Both the position numbers and the translations under genes were made by a program. Below, in pieces: positions 55,371-64,000 of a stretch of 64,000 nucleotides of DNA. How positions within the stretch are numbered: position 1 is the first letter of the stretch; each line of letters opens with the position of its first letter. Where the stretch lies: the NCBI RefSeq assembly GCF_016801865.2, contig NC_068939.1, positions 4,106,382 to 4,170,381 of the forward strand. The letters run 5' to 3'. This stretch comes from Culex pipiens pallens (taxonomy: Eukaryota > Arthropoda > Insecta > Diptera > Culicidae). The notes beneath the pieces were generated by a model. It worked only from the letters and a program-made list of their open reading frames with translations, was not told the origin of the DNA and did no database searches.

Positions 55371-55849
55371 TTTTTTTACTTTTTTTTATTTCTGTTATAA
55401 ATATTTATTTAAGTTAAATAAAGCAGGGATCAGCCTTGGGATCAGCTCATATTTATTTGAAAGCATGTTTTAGATATTTGTTAACATATCAAATAGGTCC
55501 TCTACGGATCGATCGCCCCAGGTAACGGTAATTTTGTAATTTACGCATTATCGCACTTTTCTTTATTTGGATTTGAGAATTTTAAACTTTTTGGTATTTT
55601 TAAATTTAATAATGTATTTTTTTTTTTAAATCTTTCAGTGTCAACAGCGAGAAACGTCAACGTCTGTCAGAATGTCAGGGGAAAAAAGTTATCGCGAAAA
55701 GTAGGACGATAACTACAACATCACAGTCAGAGGAGAGAAAAAAAGATTATCACGATACGTGTAAGCTAAGTGACGAGTACAAATTCGTAAATTTCAGTGC
55801 AAATTACACCCTTAATTCTTAATTGGAAAACCAGCCGGGAGGCCGTGGC

Positions 55850-55864
55850 ATGGCATTCTGGTGA
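55850..55864 (+). promoter_or_regulatory. Possible four-codon upstream ORF in the VPS8 leader
   Basis: ATG GCA TTC TGG TGA ends 23 bases before the VPS8 start codon and is in another frame. If the mRNA starts upstream it could lower or tune initiation at 55888. The transcription start is not known. Confidence 0.35.
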
Positions 55865-55887
55865 ACGAGCAAACGGCGACGACGACG

Positions 55888-58800
55888 ATGATGAACAACC
55901 TGAAAGCTCCGTCGCTGCACTCGCTGCTCGATTCGGACCATGGTTCCGCCGAAAGTTTGCTCGCGGAATCGCTCCAGCTGGACATTGAGGAGGTAGTGCA
56001 ACTGTTTACGCGTTTACGGCTGCTGGATTCTTGACGATTTTGTTCTGATTTACAGCTGGACGATGAAGAGTACTCGATTCCGACGGTGGACCACCTGCCG
56101 ACGCTGGAGAGCGTCCTGAGCGAGATCGACAGCGATCTGGACAGCGCGTCGGCGCTGGGGCGTTGTGCGGTTGATGGTTCCGGGCGGACGCCAACGCCGT
56201 CGCTGGGTGGAGACGATTACATGCGACTGGAGTCGATTCTGCGGCATGTGGTTCTGCAGGGCGTTACGGCACAGGTCACGTCGGCGGTGGACCGGGTAGA
56301 CGCCGGGTTGGCCACTTCTTGTACGGTGTCGCAGATGTTGGCGGTCGGGACGTCACATGGGCATATTTTGGCGTTTGACTGCACGCAGACGTTGAAGTGG
56401 TGCAATCAGGACGGGATTTCGCAGGGAGCGGTCTCGGCGTTGTCTTTTAATGAGGACAATACGCGGTTGTTGGCGGGTTTTGCTCGGGGGAACATTTTGA
56501 TGATTGACACGCTGACCGGAGACGTGATACGGACGCTGAACGATGTCATTACGCCGAATACGGGAGTGTTGCATTTGAAGTGGACGAATAGACCGGCGTT
56601 GGCACTTTGTTCGGACTCGGGGGGTTCGGTGTGGAGTTTGAGCTTCACGCGGAGGTTGGGAATCCGGGGCTGTGACTCGCGGTGTCTTTTTAGTGGTGCT
56701 CGCGGCGAGGTTTGCACGATCGAGCCGCTCATGCTGGGTGACGAGGAACATCCGTTGAAGAACTACACGCTGGTTGCGTTGGCCACGTTGAGCAAGTTCT
56801 TTGTGGTCATGATCCGTCCACGGTTGAAGGTGATTAAATTCCATCCGATGGCCGGCTACCCGGACTGTTTGCCGCTGCTGGCGTGGCAGATGGTGCTGAT
56901 CCAGGCGGCCGATTCTTCCCGTACGGTTGATCCGGTGTTGGCCGCGGCTCGCGGTGCAGATTTGTACTTCCATCAGATCAGCTACTGCAGCGGTCGGATT
57001 TCCCTGATCTTCCTGCGGCACATCCAGCTGGGGTACAATTTGCTGGCACTGCACTGGCTTGGACCGAAAACGATCGCTTGTCTCGACACGCTGGAAGTGC
57101 TGCATTTGTCCGACGTTCGGACCAACAAAGAGATGGAGTCGATCGATTTGTCCAACGTGGGCCTGATGTACAACTCGGCGCAGTTCAAGGGTCTTGCGAC
57201 CGGTAGTAACGTATCGCCTGCGCTCGCCCTGGCCGGTGCCTCGGCCTGTTACAACACGGTCGTCTCGCAGGGCAATCAACTGTATCTGCTTGCGGGCAAA
57301 AGTCTTCACGGGGTGAGCGCACGGGCTTGGAGCGATCGCATTTCCTACCTGACGTCGATGCAGCGCTGGGACGAAGCGATTGAACTCGCCGTGGAGGGTT
57401 ACCGGGCCGCGGCCGGCAGACACCGACGGCTGGTGGCCGCCAAGGAGCGAATATTGCGCATGTTTGACGAGTATTTGAATGCCACGAAAAAGACCCCCGA
57501 AGCGTGCCTGGAAGCGATCGTGGCCTGTTTGATCGAGATTAATGAAAAGTAAGTATGAAGAAATCTTACGTGGAGATCTATTGCACTCGATCGTCATTTT
57601 TTGACTCACGATCGAGATTTCTCGATAGTAAGAAGAATTTACAATCGAAAATTGTAATATGTAGCATGTTTTTGATTTGTTGCTGGTAAAATTTTTATTT
57701 AAAGTTTTTGTCCCTAATAAAGGTCGAGTGGGGAGGGGCTACAAAAACCATTTATTTTTAATAAATTTCAAGCAAAATTTTCAACATTTAGAAGCAAAAA
57801 GTATCACAAAATGCTTTCTATTATTACAGTTATGCAACTGCAAAAAATTGGCAAAATATCAATAAATCTATGAAAGTATTTTTTCCTAAGCTTTTATGTC
57901 TTTTTTCCGATCTGTGGCTACAACATCAATCAATCAACCAACAAAATTCAAAAATTTGCAATCTTAAGGTGTTCTATATTTGATTTAAAATACCATAATA
58001 AACATTATGACATGTGTTGAACATAATTGACAGCCAATTGCTCATTTTTTTTTCAAAGAAAATTTCAACTTTCGGTAATGGTTATTTTTTTGTCCACTGA
58101 TATTTTGGGATTTTTTTGAAGCGGGGGGGGGGGGGGGGGGTCAGGCCTTATTTAAACAAAAAAAGTAACAAAAGTAAAAAAAAAAAAATATCAAGAAAAT
58201 AAATAAAAAAAAGTATAAATAATTAAAAAAATTAAAAATAATCAAAATAAAACATAAAAAAATAAAAATTTGTTTTTATAAAATAGAACATTTTAAAATT
58301 TCAAAAGTTTTCATATTAAAAAAATAAAAATACAAAATTTTAAAAATCTAAAAGGCTTTAAAAAGTCCAGACGAATATGATTTTTTTCGAAAATGAATGC
58401 ATTATATTCATATTATTACACTCGTACGGTGGATTTGCAGTCATTATTTATCAAAAACAATTAAATTTGACGAAAAAAAAAAATTAAGCAAAAAAAAACT
58501 TTTTGCAATTCCGTCGTGAAACTTCTTACTTTTCCTGTCATTCTTGAGCGACGAAATAGCCTACTTTTCTGTACCAAAAATAACAGAATCGAATAGCAAT
58601 ACTTTTCAAAATAAATGCAGAAAAGTTCTATTTTTCAGCACTGAAAAGGATGCTGAAAAGTTAAACTTTTCAGCACTTGTTTCGAAAAGTAACACTTTTC
58701 AACATTTTTTTATTTAAACGATTTAGTGACAAAATACATGAAAATTTGACTTAAAATTTCACTCAATGGGTGTTTCTCGGAATTGCAAAAAATGTTGTAT

Positions 58801-61800
58801 GGAACTCGTTGCAAACCTTGATTTTTTCAGCACTCGTCGTATTTATCCAACTCGGTGAACCTCGTTGGATAAATGTACGACTCATGCTGAAAAAATCCTC
58901 TTTTTGCAACTTGTTGCATAAACTACTATTTTGCGGTACTCGATAATTAACTAAAATTCTAGTAATTTTTGAGTAATCCCTAAAAAACGATTTTAAACGA
59001 AGAGGAATGCATTTTAAATTTATTTCAGCTGATGGCGCTTAAGTTTCCATTGAGATTTTGAGATTAAAAAAAAAATATTTATATTTTTTTGCTCTCTGAT
59101 TTTTCGAGAACAAAAACTTTGAAAAATATTTGCAACTTGTTTGCAACAGCCTAAAATAAAAAAAGAAATAAAAAAAATCAAACACATAAAAATTCAGATA
59201 AAAAAAATTAAATTTGAAAATTGAAAAAAATAAAGAATTTAAAATAGGCCATTCCAAACATATTTCAAAGTTTATGTTTGCCCGAAAAATTAGAGAACAA
59301 ACAAAAAAAATCAAAGAGCTGCAAAATTTTATTAAAAATAGAAAGTCCACCACTGAAAAAAAAAAAATAATCATATTTTCCATATTTTTGCTCGATTAAA
59401 AATATTTTGATTTTTTTGTGAAATTTAAATGTAAATTATACAGTACCTACCGAGAAAAGTTATTTACTAAAGACATTTTGAAAACTAATGATTGCAAAAC
59501 AACTTTCATTCAAGTTGTCAGTTTTTTTCTTAAAATTTTATATATTTGTTTTATTATTTTTATTGTTGTTAATTTTTGTAATTTTTTAAATGCTTATATA
59601 TGTATTTTTTTATTAATTTAATTCTTTGTTATTTTTAATTATTTTTTTTAATATTTCGATTTTTTTAAATACAAGGTGGCCACTCAAGTCGGGAAATCGG
59701 GAAAGTCGGGGAAAAGGTGGAAATTCGCCAAAATCCACAAAAAATCGGGAAAAAGTCGGGAATTTGTGATTTGATGATAATTGTGGCATATATTTGACTC
59801 AATTTTTTATGAATAAAAAGATTGTTATTTATTTTTGACTAAGTTTATCGAACAAATGATAACATAACATCTAACTTCAAATAACAACAAGGCCAGCGTA
59901 TAGTTATGATTCTGATTCTGTTCCATTTTGCCAAATTGGTTGAATATTTAAAAATTGAATCCAACTTCAGTTTGGCATAATTTTTATTTGTGGTAATTTT
60001 TTTTAAATGTTCATTCAGTCATTTCTAATATTGTGTCAAAATATTTGATTCCCTTAAACCTTTGTGTGATAGACTATAGATAATGCTTCGTTTTCAGTTT
60101 TCGGAAAATTTTAATATCGAAAATAATACAAACGTTTTTTGTTCTGAATGAAAAATGGAAAAACTGTTTTACGCTTTAAAAATATTTCAGAATCTTGAAA
60201 TTGTAAATAAAACTGGTAAAAAATTAAATCAAAATTTTTGACTTTCAGATATGGTCAGTATATTAATGAATTTACGAAAATATTGTTTTTCTGAAGTTTA
60301 ACATCTTTTCCGTTTTGTTTGAGAGCACAACATTTGTAAAAAGTTTGGAAAGCCTTCACTTGATAAGAAATTTATTGATGAACGTTATACAATTTATTCT
60401 CAATTGATCGTAATAGATTTTTCATGCAGGCCAAGGGTGCATGATACTGATGATACTCGTCGGTTGACACACCTAGGCGAGGAACATCCCGGAAAGAGCC
60501 CAACTACATTCGTAGTGCTGTTTGGACAAAACAGCATGGCTCTGGTTCCTTGCAAGTGTCCTATTTTCTTACCTCCACGTTGGCTTGGTTTAGTCATCAT
60601 GATGACAAGGTGTAACCTAGCTGGTGGCCTGTGGAAACGACTCGTAAACCTTTGACCAGCGAGGGTCAGAGTAGAGACGGCTAGAAGAAAGGGGCGCGTC
60701 AATGTGGGAAAGGGAAGTAATTTGTGATTGTAGACGGTATTGTTTTGATTCGCAGTATGTTGAGTCAACTGCTGTGGATGTACCTGAGCATCGCAGAACG
60801 GGGTTTCTCTTCTTTCCATTTCAGCTAACAGCTATCTTCTGTTTATTTTGTTTCACTGATTTTCTAAAACGGCTTCTGTTTACTTTCCTCCATTTGATTT
60901 CGATTTTACTTATTTGATTCTCTTTTCCACTCTATTTTACCAATTGATGCTGCTGTAACAAACTGTCTGCTTTCCCTTAATTTGGCAGCGATGTCAATTT
61001 TGTTTATCATGTGCCTTTTCTTTATTTATCTATTTGAATAATTTCTCATCTTCCCGGTAAATTGCCCTCAATACAATCTAAGCTATTTATTAACTATTGT
61101 TAATTTCTTTATCTACTTCATAAATTACTATCTTTCTTTTACTATTGATTCTTTACATAGTATATTTCCTTCACTGTCCATTGTTTTGAAACTTCACCTT
61201 TTTCTCAAGCAAGTGAGGTTCGAGCCCTTACTCAATTTATGGAATGATTAAAGGATTAACACAAATATTACTATTGTACTTTTGGTAAACTTTAATAACA
61301 TGCTTAGGACCAAAAATTGTAACAAAACACCGCGACAAAAGAAAAAGCAACATATAAACACGACTCAACACTAGGAAAGGTTTCAGGAGAAAACAATACA
61401 CAGTAAAATAACAATTAGTTTTGAATTCGAACTAAAAATAAAACAGTTTTTGCTTTAATGAAAGTTGATAGGCACACTATAGATGGTTAGGCGCTTATAC
61501 TTACATCAAACCCTACGTAATGTACCACCCCCGGCCGAGTTAAAATGCGTAACCGGAAAAGAAGGTGTGCATGCCTGGCACGAACACTCAAAGCGTGTTC
61601 TAGCGTGCTGCTCGTACTGACTCAGAGCAAGGGTGAGATGTAGGTGTAAGGGCAGTGCGTGTTCGTCGGGAACCTAGTGCATAAGATCGGTCAAGGCCCG
61701 TTCTTACACTGAAAATTGCGAATTGCGAATTGCGAATTGATCGTAATAGATTTTTCATGTTTTTTTTTTCTAATGACGGGAAAAAAAATAAAAATTGGAT

Positions 61801-64000
61801 TGGCTTGATTAAATTAATAAGAATTTGTCAGAGTTACAACAAATAACTCATTTCATTCATCATTTTCATTGCCAGTTAAAACGCAAATTCAAAAAAACTT
61901 TATGTTTGGTTATTTCAAAAATAAAAATTGAAATTATATATATTTTTCGGGTAAAAAAAAAAGTTCAAAATCTGATGATTTATGTTTTTACTCAAAACAA
62001 TGCTTTTATTTTTGAAGAAAGGTTGAAAGTTTTAAGAATTTATTTTTGGAATTTTATTTTTTTTACTTAAACTGTTTGATTTTCTTTAGATATTTTGTCC
62101 TCTCATAATAAAGAGTTTTTAAAACGAAATCATTCTTCAGAAAAGCAATACTTATTTTTTGAGGTTCTGGAAAAGTCGGGAATAAGTCGGGAATTTGAAA
62201 ATTGGATTTGAGTGGTCACCCTGTAAATAGTATTTTTTCAGGCTGCAGATGCGTTTGATTTTTTAATTATATAATCTATTTATTTTTTAAATATTCAATG
62301 TTTTTAGATTTTTATTGAATTTTTTAATACTTAAATTAAAAAAAACTCGATCTTTAGTCGCATTTTGTCGATGGCAAAATCTTATGATCAAAATCGAAAT
62401 CTCGATCGTGATTCGAACAATTACGATCGAGTGCATAATGACCAAGTCGTTATTGTTTGATTTGAATGACTAATCTCTGCTTTCTTTTAGGAACCTGCTC
62501 TGGCAGGATCTGTACGATCGTCTTCCCACGCCGGACCACTACCTTTCCATCGTTGCGCATCACATCGAAAATGACGACCTGGACTCGATCGCGCCCTCGG
62601 TGGCGCAAGTCCTGTGCGATCATCTGTGGCGAAAGGGACATATCAACCGGTTGGAGAATCTGATCCTGAAGCTGGACTGGCAATGTCTCGATCTGCACCA
62701 GGTGCTGACGATTTGCCGCAAGGAGCGTCTGTACCGGGCCCAGATGTATCTCAACACGAAAGCCCTGGCGGATTACACGATCTCGCTGACGGATTTGATT
62801 CCGTTGATTCGCGACGGAAGTGATCCGCATTTGGGTAATTGCCTGTTGGTGTACATTTCGAGTTGCCTCGCGGGACGAGGTTATCCGACGGGGGAGATCG
62901 CTCCGGACATGATCGCAACGGTGAAGCACGAAGTTCTGCGTTGTTTGACCGTGGTCCATTCCAAGAGTGCTTCGGAGGGAGAGCTGCCGTATCCGTTTTT
63001 GAGGACGCTGCTCGAGTTTGACACGCGGGAAGCGTTGAACGTGATATCGCTGGCATTCCAGGAGAAGGAGTTCAACGGGGAGCTTGGACTGTCCCAGCGG
63101 CAGCGGATCATCAACATTCTGCTGGAGATTTTAACGCCGGAACACGCCAGTTGGTCCCAGATCGGTTGCTTGCTGAACTTTATCGCCCATCAGATTTCAT
63201 CACGTCAATTGCCGGAAAACGACCTTCTGCTGGAACGCGTCGTCAGTTACCTAACCAGACAGAGCGCGGAAACAGAGACGGAAGGAATGTCCCGGCGGGA
63301 ACACTCCGAACAGGAGCAAACCTGGCTCGAGTTGCTGCGCTCCAACTGCCTTAGTCACATTTCAAACGAAGAACTGCTGAAGATTTCACGCCAGAGCCGG
63401 TGCTACCGCGTTACGGAGTACATCCTGGAGCAGCTTGGCCGGTACGAGGAAATCTTCGATTGCTACCTGCTGGACGAGTTCCGTCATCTGGAACTGTTCA
63501 GCTACATCGCTCAGTACAGTGAAGACGATCGAAGGCAGGTGTTTCCGCTGTTGGTGCGGAACTTCAAGCGCATTCTGGACATCAACTGCGAGCAGACGAC
63601 CCGCGTCGTAACGGAACAATTTATGCGACATCTGAACCAATTCCTTCAACTGCTGGACGACACCCCGGAGAAGCTGTTTCAATTCCTGCGTCAACTACTC
63701 AAACTCTCACTCCAACTCGAGACGCGCGACTGCGAACGCTACCTCCAACTCCTCTGTCAATTCCAACCCGAAGAGGTCATCGAATTTCTCAAATCCAACG
63801 ACTCGTACCGGTTAGACTTTGCCGTCGCGACGATCAAAAGCGCCGGCATGAGCGCAGCCCTCATCTACCTGTACGAAAAGCAGGGCGACTTCCAATCAGC
63901 GTACGCCATTGCCGTCGAAGCCCTCAAGGAAGCCCCCGAAAGCACCGCCGAGCTGTGCGCCCTGCAAGTGTCCGGCCTATGCACCCGCGCCTCCTCCATC
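55888..64000 (+). CDS. VPS8: VPS8, CORVET endosomal tethering complex subunit (3' partial)
   Basis: Exons 55888-55992, 56056-57548 and 62491 to the window end, phases 0 and 2, in frame to base 64000; 1036 residues visible of a family usually near 1400. The start is an ATGATG pair; the second ATG could also serve. Domains: acidic N-terminus (LDIEELDDEEYSIPTVDHL); WD40-like propeller at about residues 100-420 with VGTSHGHILAFD, LLAGFARGNILMIDTLTGDV, SDSGGSVWSLSF and CLFSGARGEVCTIEPL; then an alpha-solenoid with LLVYISSCLAGRGYPTG, PYPFLRTLLEFDTREALNVI and LLCQFQPEEVIEFL. All are close to animal VPS8. Known role: with VPS3 and the class C core it tethers Rab5-positive early endosomes. The C-terminal RING region is outside the window. 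Intron 2 is 4.9 kb and transposon-filled. Confidence 0.95.
57549..58494 (+). other. VPS8 intron 2, first part
   Basis: Donor GTAAGT at 57549. AT-rich with a run of 18 G at 58123-58140 followed by A-rich sequence. No ORF or element could be defined. Confidence 0.7.
58495..58930. repeat. Copy of the 560-985 repeat
   Basis: About 95% identical by eye over 430 bp to the left end of the 560-2645 element, in the same orientation. Similarity stops at 'aactactatt' (58930, 990). Only one arm is present here. Confidence 0.8.
58960..59155. repeat. Dispersed segment shared with 7890-8110
   Basis: Same ordered landmarks as 7890-8110, ending 'caacagcctaaaataaa'. In both places it is followed by A-rich degenerate sequence. 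Confidence 0.5.
59672..62223. mobile_element. TA-flanked element with 'CAAGGTGGCCACTCAA' ends in VPS8 intron 2
   Basis: The left end CAAGGTGGCCACTCAAGTC is matched by the complement of the right end CAGGGTGACCACTCAAATCC; TA is outside both. Subterminal repeats 'aagtcgggaa' and 'aaatcgggaa' occur at both ends. Without the retro-insertion 60427-61734 and its duplication it is about 1.2 kb. No transposase. Confidence 0.75.
60427..61734 (+). mobile_element. Non-coding retro-insertion C with (GAATTGC)n tail, 25-bp target duplication
   Basis: A 25 bp direct repeat starting AATTGATCGTAATAGATTTT lies at 60402-60426 and 61735-61759. The 3' end is 'aattgcgaattgcgaattgc', a short tandem tail like those of I/R1-type LINEs. 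The 5' part is GC-rich (60427-60720), the middle AT-rich, the 3' 200 bp GC-rich again ('gggcagtgcgtgttcgtcgg'). No ORF with a recognisable domain. Length is 1308 bp, almost the same as insertion A. Confidence 0.85.

Noticed and set aside
56353..57609. 418-codon - strand ORF opposite VPS8 exon 2
   Set aside because: Antisense shadow; the + strand encodes a clear WD40/VPS8 protein.
58123..58140. Run of 18 G as possible regulatory quadruplex
   Set aside because: Single homopolymer in an AT-rich intron; more likely slippage or an assembly error than a feature.
60400..60819. Paired sense/antisense ORFs at the 5' end of retro-insertion C
   Set aside because: The sense ORF begins inside the target duplication and the other is antisense to the element; neither has a domain.

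Overview
The window looks like a stretch of mosquito nuclear DNA, most likely Culex. The evidence is short GT-AG introns beside very long TE-filled ones, arthropod versions of conserved eukaryotic genes, a CR1-type LINE with a PHD-finger ORF1, and dense small inverted-repeat elements. The species call is inference. No bacterial, organellar or CRISPR features were seen.

Genes in order: (1) the last three exons of a DUF1397 (27 kDa haemolymph-protein-like) gene, + strand, 1-312; (2) a six-coding-exon SNF2 ATPase of the ARIP4/RAD54L2 type, - strand, 21127-4695. Its exon lengths sum to 8640 nt, giving 2879 residues with every junction in frame; (3) NDUFB7, the complex I B18 subunit with twin CX9C, + strand, three exons from 38466 to 48628, with a 9.6 kb second intron; (4) PBDC1, single exon, - strand, 49364-48909, convergent with NDUFB7; (5) VPS8, a CORVET tethering subunit, + strand, from 55888 to beyond the window end. 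A decayed, unrecognised coding remnant lies on the - strand at about 23.37-24.86 kb. The genes are unrelated housekeeping genes and do not form a pathway cluster.

Most of the rest is transposable-element sequence, and several insertions can be dissected because target duplications, empty sites or the second arm of an inverted repeat are present. ARIP4 intron 5 holds a 2.8 kb TTA-flanked element containing two simple-repeat blocks. At 26.8-32.3 kb a nearly intact CR1-like LINE sits inside an older element whose arms are degenerate 'gcagaaa' repeats. NDUFB7 intron 2 holds a 5.8 kb foldback-like element with roughly 550 bp arms and an 8 bp target duplication, itself hit by four later insertions. 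Upstream of VPS8 there is a hairpin palindrome with roughly 0.48 kb arms, one arm interrupted by a TA-flanked MITE. VPS8 intron 2 carries another nested pair.

The most unusual theme is a set of five long (about 1.1-1.6 kb net), essentially non-coding retro-insertions with 18-27 bp target duplications and LINE-like 3' tails of different kinds (poly-A or short tandem repeats). Two share only their 3' ~230 bp and have otherwise different bodies. All coordinates were read by eye; repeat borders without a stated duplication are approximate.
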